Shown piece after piece: positions 41,505-49,543 of a stretch of 64,000 nucleotides of DNA (positions are counted from its first letter, which is position 1; each line of letters opens with the position of its first letter). Location of the stretch: the NCBI GenBank assembly GCA_030698405.1, contig JAUYMU010000113.1, forward strand, positions 1-64,000, in the 5' to 3' direction. Both the position numbers and the translations under genes were made by a program. Source of the stretch: Bacteroidota bacterium (GTDB lineage Bacteria > Bacteroidota > Bacteroidia > Bacteroidales > Prolixibacteraceae). Below the pieces are notes generated by a model. It was not told the DNA's origin, did no database searches, and saw nothing but the letters and a program-made list of their open reading frames with translations.

Positions 41505-44048
41505 TTAGTTATTTGTCATTTTAAAGATTCTCACTTCTTTTTTGTTACTTACCCGCAATGTGTAAAATCCTTTTGCTGGCACTTCGATGGTTGTTTTTCC
41601 TGAAGTTGCAACGAGTTCCCGTGAATAAATTTTTGCACCCACCGAATTAAAAAGTTCTGCTGTTCCCTGATCATTTCCCGAAAAGTTGGTTTCCAGAACA
41701 AATGTACCATTAAACGGATTGGGATAAACCCTTATTGAGTTGTCAAATTGATTGATTCCTGTGACACATTCAGGACTGGTGGCTGAATAAACCAGAACTG
41801 CAACCGGTTCGGAGTAAGTGGCACAACCGTTGGAATTGGTAATCAGCCGGTAACTTCCGGTTTCTGTGGCGTCGATTGAGGTCACCGATCCCTGTATTTT
41901 GGTAGTTCCTTTCATCCAGGTATAGGTGAGGTTGTTCGAAGTATTGGCGCTCAATTTAACTTTTCCTCCGGGACAAAACGAGAGGTCGCCTGTTGGTGTA
42001 ATTTCGGCTTTAGGCATCGGGTTAACGATTACTTCAAGCGGCGCGGAACTTACTGCAACAGTTCCTTTTTTTACTTTAACTGAATACATGCCAGCCAGTT
42101 TTACGGCAATACTGGCCGAAGTTTCCGGTAAAACTTCTGTTCCCCGGAACCATTGGTAGGTCAACCCATTTCCGGCAGGGGCATTCAGAAAAATAGTTTC
42201 CCCCTCACACAAACAGGTTGGTTTGGTAGTGGTTATGCTTACATTATCAGGAATGGAAGTGTCGAACGAAAGTGTAACCGAATTGGCGGCGCCACTCTGC
42301 TTCGAATGGTCGATGCTGAATGTTCCGGTGCGTTCTTTACCTCCCGATTTGATGGTGTATTTGTAAGTTCCGAGGAAACCTTCGAATGAAACTTTGCCTT
42401 CAGAATCGGTGGTTTTGTCGGTCTTTTTTGTCCACCACTGATTAAAAATCAGGTCTTTGTAAACCTCTCCGTGAGGTCTTATGGTCCAATCCGAAGCATA
42501 ATAAGCGCCATCGGGTAGCCAGTGCTGACTAGCCCAGAAGCCCCATGTCAGGAACGATTTTACAGATGGATGACTGAAACAAATGGTTATAAAATCGCGC
42601 GTGTAATCGGCCTGAACAGCTCGTTGGGTGATGCTGATATCGTGTTCGGTGATTTTAATTTCCTTGCCCAGGGTGGCGAACCGTTCCAGAATAGTGTACA
42701 CTTTGGCGATGGGTGTAAGATCGGTATTAAAATGCCCTTGCAACCCGATGCCTTCAATTTTCCCGCCTTTTTCGTCGATGTACTTAATGATGTTGAAATA
42801 GCCGTCCTGGTGTTTTACATCGTTTCCGCCTGCGCTTAAAATATTGTAATCGTTGATGTAAAGTTTCACTTTGCGATCGTTGGCCCGTACACGTTTAAAC
42901 CAGTCTGCCATTACTTCGTCACCCAGGATGGCCTGAACTTCTTTTTCTGAGTAGGGTTCGTTCAGTACATCCCAGTCGTTTAATCGTCCGCTTGCAAATT
43001 TGGTAACGTCGTCAATTCGTTTTTCAATTTCGTTGCGCAAGGCAGTTGGGTTGCTTTTCAGGCTTGCAACTGCTGATGGAATATACTTAAATGAAGGCCA
43101 GATGACATTGTGGCCTCTTACCTCGATTTTCTTTTTATCGAGTGAGTCGAGCGAACGGCGAATGTTAAAAGTTGAGTTGGGGTTGAATGGACCCCATTTC
43201 AGGTCATTCTCGAAAACCACTTCATTGAAAAGCTCGTAAACTTTTTCCCGGTAGGTGGTATTGTTCAGAAAGGTATTGGCTGCAACTGCGCTTCCGAACC
43301 CGAACTTGTGGCGGGTCATTTCAATCGAGACACTGGCATCTTTCACCACCTGACCTTGTTCGTCATACACCACCATGTCAACAATTCCCTTGCGGATTTG
43401 ATTGATGCGTTCGTCAGCCGGAGCACGCCATGCAGCGTCGGCTTCCCGCCCGAAGTAGGTCACTTCGGTAATTGGTAGCTGTGCAAGCGTGAGCGTGTTT
43501 TTGTAATTCAGGAATTTTACATCGGCAATTTCGACGGTTTGATTAGGATAACCAATGTGAAAAGAATAGCTAACGGCAGATGCAGCCAGTGTATTTGCAC
43601 ATTTTACCGAGGCATAGTATTGTTTCCATTCCGTTCCGATGTTCACCTTGTAATAAATTTCCTTTGCATATGAGGTGTTATTTTCAATACAAACGGTGAG
43701 CGCCCCAACACCAAACTCCTGCAGAGTGGCTGTTGTGCGGGCGTAAAAAGCTACTAAAACAACATCATCCTTTGCTATTCCGGCTGCCGAAGAATACTTG
43801 ATTTGTGCATCCCATGAGTTGTTCATGGCGGCTCCGGTGGTAAACCTGAGACCCTTTGTGAAGGTTTGATTTTCGATGTTAATAGCCGTTAATGTGTAAT
43901 TCCCGATCTTTTGGTAATTGGTTGCTGTTGTAATGATCAGCGAACTACCTCCGTCAGGAATTTGGGCCATTAAACAAGGACTAACGAACACAAGCAAAAG
44001 CAAGATTCCTGCAAATAGTAGAAAAGGTCTGAACTTGAATACATTCAT
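41505..44048 (-). CDS. GH10 endo-beta-1,4-xylanase, multidomain with T9SS tail
   Basis: An 847-residue secreted enzyme. Signal peptide to about 29. A jelly-roll carbohydrate-binding region (about 33-190) is of CBM4/9 type. The GH10 barrel (about 235-560) has the acid/base Glu in WDVLNEPYS (about 362) and the nucleophile in IKITEHDIS (about 466), with HKFGFGSAVAANTF and GHNVIWPS marking the active-site cleft. A short PEGA-like beta segment follows (about 565-605), then two Ig-like/PKD-type modules (about 615-760) and a T9SS type A tail (about 775-847, IRVYPNPFNGTFVLE...). It cuts xylan backbones at the cell surface. It is followed 11 bases later by the DUF1349 gene. Confidence 0.95.
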   Translation of the reverse strand: MNVFKFRPFLLFAGILLLLVFVSPCLMAQIPDGGSSLIITTATNYQKIGNYTLTAINIENQTFTKGLRFTTGAAMNNSWDAQIKYSSAAGIAKDDVVLVAFYARTTATLQEFGVGALTVCIENNTSYAKEIYYKVNIGTEWKQYYASVKCANTLAASAVSYSFHIGYPNQTVEIADVKFLNYKNTLTLAQLPITEVTYFGREADAAWRAPADERINQIRKGIVDMVVYDEQGQVVKDASVSIEMTRHKFGFGSAVAANTFLNNTTYREKVYELFNEVVFENDLKWGPFNPNSTFNIRRSLDSLDKKKIEVRGHNVIWPSFKYIPSAVASLKSNPTALRNEIEKRIDDVTKFASGRLNDWDVLNEPYSEKEVQAILGDEVMADWFKRVRANDRKVKLYINDYNILSAGGNDVKHQDGYFNIIKYIDEKGGKIEGIGLQGHFNTDLTPIAKVYTILERFATLGKEIKITEHDISITQRAVQADYTRDFITICFSHPSVKSFLTWGFWASQHWLPDGAYYASDWTIRPHGEVYKDLIFNQWWTKKTDKTTDSEGKVSFEGFLGTYKYTIKSGGKERTGTFSIDHSKQSGAANSVTLSFDTSIPDNVSITTTKPTCLCEGETIFLNAPAGNGLTYQWFRGTEVLPETSASIAVKLAGMYSVKVKKGTVAVSSAPLEVIVNPMPKAEITPTGDLSFCPGGKVKLSANTSNNLTYTWMKGTTKIQGSVTSIDATETGSYRLITNSNGCATYSEPVAVLVYSATSPECVTGINQFDNSIRVYPNPFNGTFVLETNFSGNDQGTAELFNSVGAKIYSRELVATSGKTTIEVPAKGFYTLRVSNKKEVRIFKMTNN

Positions 44049-44169
44049 ATTTTTTTGTTTTAATTCGGTTACCGACTGGTCATAATTTTTAATGTCCTTG
44101 CGCCGAAAAAAATTTCATCTCTCTTTTTGAAATTATTCGTCGGCGCATTAATTAATTCACCTCATTTTA

Positions 44170-44298
44170 CCCGGCTTAAAAGCCGGGGCTATAAATATTT
44201 CACCCCTCTGGGGTGTTGATGCAAAATTACAACTTCGACTACATCGACAACAATTACTACAATTACAACTTAATGACCACTTAATGACCACCAATGAC
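44170..44298. repeat. Hairpins and AATGAC words between GH10 and GH5 genes
   Basis: CCCGGCT / AGCCGGG (44170-44187) and CACCCC / GGGGTG (44201-44215) are two small hairpins 13 bases apart, of REP-like appearance. Beyond them AATGAC occurs at 44272, 44283 and 44293 (10-11 base spacing), the reverse complement of the GTCATT array at 11685-11785. Confidence 0.55.
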
Positions 44299-44301
44299 CA
44301 T

Positions 44302-45264
44302 CTATTTCTCCGCCTGTTTTCGCAACAATTCTCTGGTTTTGATTCCCGATTCTTTCATGTCTTCCTCTTTCCAGTTTCCTTCGGAAGCAGCGCTAGTTTT
44401 CAACATCGAACAGGTTTCATTTTTATCAGCGATTGACCATGAAATCAGGCTTATTTTGTTGGTTTCGCACCAGTCGATCCAGTTTTGCCATTCGGTGTAA
44501 TTGATCGGGCCGTTTCCTGAGGCTTCCATACCTGCCGATTCAGAAATGAAAATCGGAATTCCTTTTTTCAGCGCGTAATCACTACGGTCGCGCAAAGATT
44601 TACCGTGTGTTCCGGCATAAAAATGAACAGTGTACATGATGTTGCTGAAACCCTGAATCGGATCGTCGGCTACCAGATGAATATCCTGATCCCAATGCGG
44701 ATTTCCAACTAAAATGATGTTGTCAGGATCAATTGCACGAATGGTTTTGATCAGTTCGATGGAATATTCTTTCACCATTGGCCATGAGTCTTTCACTGGT
44801 TCGTTGAAAATCTCGTAAATTATATGCGGATGTTTTCCGTATTTGGTGGCCATTTCAGTAAAAAAAGCTTTGGCGGCATCCAACTTTATGGTGTGACTGT
44901 GCCAGTCGATGATCACATAAATGTCGTTTTCTATGGCGCCCTGAATTACTGCTTCCACTTTTTCGTTCGACCAAACGGGTTGGTCGATATATCCCTTTGC
45001 CGGATCGACCCCCATGGCTGCCCTTACTACCGAGCATTTCCAGTCGGTAGCCAGCCATTTTACCGACTCCTTGTTGTAGAAACGCGGCCACCAGTTGTGC
45101 CATCCGTAACTTACGCCATTCAGAACGGTGGCATTTCCATGCTCACCGGTTAGCTGGGCTCCTTTCACCGAAAGGTTTCCGTGTTCTTTTACCGGCTGCG
45201 CCTGAAGTTCCGTAGCAACAAATATTCCCAGAAATAAGGCAAATACAATGATTTTAAGGTTCAT
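44302..45264 (-). CDS. GH5 family endoglucanase-type enzyme, secreted
   Basis: A 320-residue single-domain cellulase-family (GH5) enzyme with signal peptide (to about residue 22). The acid/base Glu is in IIYEIFNEPVKD (about 153) and the nucleophile in PIFISESAGME (about 241). Other landmarks are GVSYGWHNWWPRFYN, CSVVRAAMGVD, YVIIDWHSHT, and YTVHFYAGTHG. The arrangement suits GH5 subfamily 2 type endo-beta-1,4-glucanases. No T9SS tail, so periplasmic or otherwise released. It follows the GH44 gene by 20 bases in a probable three-gene operon with GH44 and the modular GH5. Confidence 0.93.
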   Translation of the reverse strand: MNLKIIVFALFLGIFVATELQAQPVKEHGNLSVKGAQLTGEHGNATVLNGVSYGWHNWWPRFYNKESVKWLATDWKCSVVRAAMGVDPAKGYIDQPVWSNEKVEAVIQGAIENDIYVIIDWHSHTIKLDAAKAFFTEMATKYGKHPHIIYEIFNEPVKDSWPMVKEYSIELIKTIRAIDPDNIILVGNPHWDQDIHLVADDPIQGFSNIMYTVHFYAGTHGKSLRDRSDYALKKGIPIFISESAGMEASGNGPINYTEWQNWIDWCETNKISLISWSIADKNETCSMLKTSAASEGNWKEEDMKESGIKTRELLRKQAEK

Positions 45265-45284
45265 GGTTTATTGAATTAGAGTTG

Positions 45285-47183
45285 TTAGTTTTTAATTAGT
45301 TTTATGGTTTGGGTGGCGGTTTCAGAGGTAAATCTGATCCAGTAAATTCCAGATGCGAGTCCACTGGTATTTAAATCAAGCTGATGGTTTCCGGCATCAA
45401 AAACTTCGTTGCTGATGGTTTTCAGAAGCATCCCGTTCACCTGATATAATTCGATCCTCAGTTTTCTTTTTTCAGGAAGCGAAAAACTGAGATTTACCTG
45501 ATCGGTTGCCGGATTTGGATAAACTGACACGTTGAAACTGTTCTTTTGCATTTCGTAAGCCGATCCCATTACGAGCGCCAGCAGCGAAATTGAATTTACC
45601 GATAATGGCGCTAATTCAGCAGTAATTTTGCTGGCAGAAGCTTCAACCTGTGTCTTTTTCAGGGCATTGTTCGAATGGGAAATGAAGGTTTCAGCCGTAC
45701 CCAGATTTGAGATCGAATACATAGGGCTTTTACCCGGATTTACATGAAATTCAGAAAAATTAAGGTTTACCAGTATTGTCTCGGTCAGCGAACGGTTTAC
45801 CAAAACCACGGTCATCGAATCAGCAGCTTCGTTTATTGTTGGATATGCCGAAACCAAAGTTTCATTTTGCGAGATCGCCTGCACGTAATTTTTATGATTG
45901 TACCGGCTGAACAAATGCAGCGTTTCCCACATGCCCGGTTTCCAGCTCCAGGGAGTAAATACCTCGACACCATTTTTCATAAATTCGCCCATCGTCGAAG
46001 CATACCAAACGGCCAGAACATTGGCATTTGATGAAGCAATGTCGGTTTCGGTAACTGCCAAACCAACTCCGTGATTTGTACCTTTATATTTGGTGAGCCA
46101 GTCGGAACAACGAGCCAAAATATATTCTTTGGTTATGCTGGTGTCCCAACCTCCGGTAATTGTTCGAACGCCATTGGCTCCCGGATAAACGTATTTTCTG
46201 TCAAAATAAACCCTGTGAAGCTGAACGCTGTTGGTGACATCCGATTCACCGGGATAAAAATGAATATCAAGTACATCCAGCAGTTTTATTCCTGAAGCTT
46301 TTTCTTCTTCTGCAATCCGTTTGATGAAAAATTCGAGCCAGGGATAGTGAACTCCATTTATTTTGCTGCCTCCGCTCCAGTTAAACCATTGCCATTCGTT
46401 GGCAGGAACAGGTCCCAACAATTTGATGTCGGGATATTTGGCTCGAGCAGCTTTGGCAACTTTAAAATACAATTGCATAAATTCTTCGGCTGTGCATTGC
46501 GTTTTCATCACATCGTCGTGCGTTCCCGACCAGATTTCAGGCTCATTGTCCATGCTCCAGTAGCGAAATTGGTTTTTGTTGTAGCCAAGCCCTTTTTCAC
46601 CAAACCATTTGTCGAGAATACCAACCGTTGAGTCAGCAGTCCATTCCATCAAATATAAATCAGGATTTCCTTCAACTTTAGCCTTTGATCCGGTTGTGTT
46701 TGGTTGTCCACCACCGGCCAGATTTTGGTTTACACCTTCCCACCATTTCGATTGGTTGTAGCCCCAGTCATTGAAATTGTTTTTTGTGTTTGCCGCTGCT
46801 TTTCCCAGCAGCTGAAACGACCACATTCCCTGAACTCCCGGCATTTTATCGATGAGGTTTCTGGCTGCGCCGTCCCAGTCGTTGGCGTAAACATTGTTGT
46901 ACCAATCCGGGTGGCTTGAAAGTTTGAGCCTCCAGTTGTATTTTGTACTGTTATTGCCCCCACCCTGCCTCACAAAACGGACGCCGGCATCTTTTGCTTT
47001 TGTAACTTCGGCAGTAGTTCCTGAATTTAAGAATGTGCTGGGCAAAACATTGTTTTTGCCGTAAATGAATGGCGAAACCGGTTTTTTATCTTTGGTCACG
47101 TCAATGTCGATGCGCACCGGGGTTTGCGAAAAAGCAAGGTTTCCGCAGATGAACAGGAGCAGTAGGATTGTTGATAGTTTCAT
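45285..47183 (-). CDS. GH44 family endoglucanase/xyloglucanase-like enzyme with T9SS tail
   Basis: A 632-residue secreted enzyme. Signal peptide to about residue 19. The GH44-type catalytic domain (about 22-530) opens with IDIDVTKDKKPVSPFIYGKNN and has VRFVRQGGGNNSTKYNW, the acid/base Glu in YWSMDNEPEIW (about 213) and the nucleophile in LAVTETDIA (about 377), followed by a beta-sandwich. The T9SS type A tail is about 555-632 (FNVSVYPNPATDQVNLSF...). GH44 enzymes act on cellulose, glucomannan or xyloglucan. It is placed 4 bases after the modular GH5 gene and 20 before the other GH5, so the three are likely coexpressed. Confidence 0.9.
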   Translation of the reverse strand: MKLSTILLLLFICGNLAFSQTPVRIDIDVTKDKKPVSPFIYGKNNVLPSTFLNSGTTAEVTKAKDAGVRFVRQGGGNNSTKYNWRLKLSSHPDWYNNVYANDWDGAARNLIDKMPGVQGMWSFQLLGKAAANTKNNFNDWGYNQSKWWEGVNQNLAGGGQPNTTGSKAKVEGNPDLYLMEWTADSTVGILDKWFGEKGLGYNKNQFRYWSMDNEPEIWSGTHDDVMKTQCTAEEFMQLYFKVAKAARAKYPDIKLLGPVPANEWQWFNWSGGSKINGVHYPWLEFFIKRIAEEEKASGIKLLDVLDIHFYPGESDVTNSVQLHRVYFDRKYVYPGANGVRTITGGWDTSITKEYILARCSDWLTKYKGTNHGVGLAVTETDIASSNANVLAVWYASTMGEFMKNGVEVFTPWSWKPGMWETLHLFSRYNHKNYVQAISQNETLVSAYPTINEAADSMTVVLVNRSLTETILVNLNFSEFHVNPGKSPMYSISNLGTAETFISHSNNALKKTQVEASASKITAELAPLSVNSISLLALVMGSAYEMQKNSFNVSVYPNPATDQVNLSFSLPEKRKLRIELYQVNGMLLKTISNEVFDAGNHQLDLNTSGLASGIYWIRFTSETATQTIKLIKN

Positions 47184-47187
47184 CTCT

Positions 47188-49170
47188 TTACTGAATGACT
47201 ATTTTTTTGCTAAATTTTTCCTTTCCCGAAATGAGTTGAACCACATAAACTCCATCGCGTAAATCCTGGGTTGATAGCCTGAAACTGGTAGCGGGTGATT
47301 CAATGGTTTTAACCAATGTGCCAAGTATGTTGTATAAGTTTATGATTTCTATTTGTTTCGATGAATGTGAGCTGATGATCAAATCTTCATGGTTTTGAAA
47401 TATGCCAAAGCCCGGATCGTTCAGTTCTGTGAAGTTCCCTACCGGAATGATTCGTTTAAACTCCAGGAAATCAATATAAAACATGGGTTTATCTAAAAAC
47501 GTAAGCCGCATAATTTGTTCGCCGGCTTCGAGGTTCATCGAAAAATTAACTGTTTTGGTATTAACCCAACTAAACGTTGTTGGCGCTTTAATAATTTCCG
47601 ATTCAGCAGAGCCGATTTTAAGCCGGAAGGTTTCCCCACCTTCAAAAGCCGCGGTAGTCGCCGTAATATCGTACGAACCTTTCTGAGCTACATTTACTGT
47701 GTATTCCAGCCACTCGCCGGGGGCATTGTCAATCACGTAATATTTTCCACTACCCAGGTCGTAAATGTCGATCGGTTCGTTGGGGCGCAAACCTCCTGAA
47801 GTGTTTTTCGAGTCGGAATCGTGGTAGCTGAAACCTTCGCCCCCTTCATCAAAATGTTCTGCTTCTATTTTACCGGGAATGGCAAGCGGCTGGCCAGTAT
47901 ATGATTTTCTGACTGGCGGAGGTATAGGCACATAGGTTGGCAGCAAAATTTTTTGAGGATATGAATACAATGACGTACCGTTATTATACCAGGCAATTAC
48001 CCGATAAATGTACTCCCTGTTTCGGGTCAACTGATGTTCGGTGAACGAAATGGATTGTCCGTTTAAAGTTCCAATCCTTAAATAAGTACCGGTCGAAGTC
48101 CGGCGTTCGATAGAAATACTGTCGTATCCGATTTCATGATTGTACCAGTCAAGTTTGATGATGGTATCCTGAACGAGGGACAATCTTGGCAATCGGGGAG
48201 ATTGTTCCGATGAGTGGGTCAGGATGTCTTTGATGTCATCGTCCCAGGTTTTGGCCGATCGGTACATGATCCTGAAATCGCCGCCATCGTCCCATGCACA
48301 CGAAGCGAATCCGAAGCTGTGCGAAAATTCCACGTAGGTTTTATAGTGCTTCATCCGCGAATTGAAATCACATTTTCGCAACGATCCGAATTCGCCCAAA
48401 AATACGGGAATATCATTTTTAACCGACCAATCTTTGACTTTCTGGAATTTAGATTTTAAAGCGTTAATATCTGACGTTGTTCCCCATGTTCCCTGTCCTT
48501 CGAGTCCGAACAGATAAGGGTCATAGGAATGGAAGGAACCAATCAGATACGGATCATTGGGTATGGCAGCGGTAAGTAATTCGTCGGACCCACCCCAGTT
48601 GTGCCCCTGAAAAATAACTAACCGCGTTGGGTTGGTTTTGCGGATAATGGAAATGATCCGCTGGTGCATGTCATCGTTTTGGGCTTTGGTCAATCCATGA
48701 GGTTCGTTTAGTACTTCGAAAATAAGTCTCTCCGATTTGCCTTTGAACCTAATGGCAACCTGACTCCAAAGGCTGTCGAATCTGGCGCGGTTAATGGCGC
48801 TGGCATATCCATTTTTGATCCAGTCGTCGTGGTGGGAGTTTACCACAATATAGAAACCGCGTGCCAATCCCCAATCGAGTATTTGTTCCACCCGGTTAAA
48901 CCATGTTTCGTTAATCTTATAGGGGGAAGTTGTTGCCATGTGCTTGTCCCATCTCACCGGGATACGGATACAGTCGAAACCTTCCTTTTTATACATGTCG
49001 AACATGTATTCCTGAGTCGTTGGGTTTCCCCAATCACCCTCGTAAGGAGGTTCAAGTGTATTTCCCAGATTAATTCCTTTTGTCATCTGGCTGATGGCTT
49101 CCTTCGGGCTTATTTGGGCCGCCACAAATACAGGGATTCCGATTAAAAACGCTAGTAAAAATCTGATCAT
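47188..49170 (-). CDS. Modular GH5 enzyme with FnIII-like, CBM6-like and T9SS domains
   Basis: A 660-residue surface enzyme from the ATG at 49170 (MIRFLLAFLIGIPVFVAAQ signal). The open frame upstream to 49269 overlaps the promoter and lacks signal character. The GH5 catalytic domain (about 20-335) has KGINLGNTLEPPYEGDW, VNSHHDDWI, the acid/base Glu in FEVLNEPHG (about 155) and the nucleophile in VFLGEFGSL (about 259). A fibronectin-type III-like module follows (about 345-420). A CBM6/35-like module (about 430-580) has PGKIEAEHFDEGGEG and AYHDSDSKN-type calcium and sugar sites. The sorting tail is about 600-660. GH5 subfamily 4 type, so xyloglucan or mixed-linkage glucan are plausible targets. 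First gene of a leftward operon starting at 49203. Confidence 0.92.
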   Translation of the reverse strand: MIRFLLAFLIGIPVFVAAQISPKEAISQMTKGINLGNTLEPPYEGDWGNPTTQEYMFDMYKKEGFDCIRIPVRWDKHMATTSPYKINETWFNRVEQILDWGLARGFYIVVNSHHDDWIKNGYASAINRARFDSLWSQVAIRFKGKSERLIFEVLNEPHGLTKAQNDDMHQRIISIIRKTNPTRLVIFQGHNWGGSDELLTAAIPNDPYLIGSFHSYDPYLFGLEGQGTWGTTSDINALKSKFQKVKDWSVKNDIPVFLGEFGSLRKCDFNSRMKHYKTYVEFSHSFGFASCAWDDGGDFRIMYRSAKTWDDDIKDILTHSSEQSPRLPRLSLVQDTIIKLDWYNHEIGYDSISIERRTSTGTYLRIGTLNGQSISFTEHQLTRNREYIYRVIAWYNNGTSLYSYPQKILLPTYVPIPPPVRKSYTGQPLAIPGKIEAEHFDEGGEGFSYHDSDSKNTSGGLRPNEPIDIYDLGSGKYYVIDNAPGEWLEYTVNVAQKGSYDITATTAAFEGGETFRLKIGSAESEIIKAPTTFSWVNTKTVNFSMNLEAGEQIMRLTFLDKPMFYIDFLEFKRIIPVGNFTELNDPGFGIFQNHEDLIISSHSSKQIEIINLYNILGTLVKTIESPATSFRLSTQDLRDGVYVVQLISGKEKFSKKIVIQ

Positions 49171-49202
49171 TCGTTTGTTATTGGATATCGTTATATTGTG
49201 TT

Positions 49203-49210
49203 CAAAATTA
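49203..49210 (-). promoter_or_regulatory. Putative -7 box of the GH5-GH44-GH5 operon
   Basis: Read leftward this is TAATTTTG, an exact TAnnTTTG match, 33 bases before the ATG at 49170. It supports that start codon. No clear -33 element. Confidence 0.5.
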
Positions 49211-49320
49211 CGCTCTAAATGATAAAAACCTGATCTATCGGGAAAAGAAGAATGCAACGTTTCTGTCAAGAGTGAAAGAATTCGACCATGAGCCTCCGGG
49301 TTAGATTTTTACATTGCCAT

Positions 49321-49494
49321 ATTGGTAATCAAAAGTTGAGCTGATTCTCAATGCTGTTGCTTTTATAGGAGCCTTCATCGGATCAGTTGGCAATCAATTC
49401 CGAAATCTCTGATCCGATGAATTGGTAATCAAAAGTTGAGCTAATTCTCAATGCTGTTGCTTTTATATGAGCCTTCATCGGATCAGTTGGCAAT
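49321..49494. repeat. 100-bp tandem duplication (1.7 copies)
   Basis: Bases 49321-49394 recur at 49421-49494 with two differences (positions 49343/49443 and 49368/49468), a period of exactly 100. The spacer completing copy one (49395-49420) ends in the reverse complement of an internal word: TTCATCGGATCAG (49374-49386) pairs with CTGATCCGATGAA (49409-49421). Copy two runs directly into the terminator at 49496. No coding frame fits. It fills most of the 373-base gap between 49171 and 49543. Confidence 0.85.
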
Positions 49495-49495
49495 A

Positions 49496-49523
49496 AAAAA
49501 GGGCCTTGTTACAGGCCCTTTTT
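49496..49523 (-). terminator. Intrinsic terminator of the lamin-tail protein gene
   Basis: A perfect 11-bp stem AAAAAGGGCCT / AGGCCCTTTTT with a 6-base loop. Read leftward it ends in a T run, 20 bases after the stop at 49544. Confidence 0.9.
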
Positions 49524-49543
49524 CATTCATACGTTTTAGTTGG

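Noticed and set aside
49321-49494. attC/integron-type recombination site
   Set aside because: Two 100-bp copies have some internal symmetry, but no R/L box consensus, no integrase gene and no cassette were seen.
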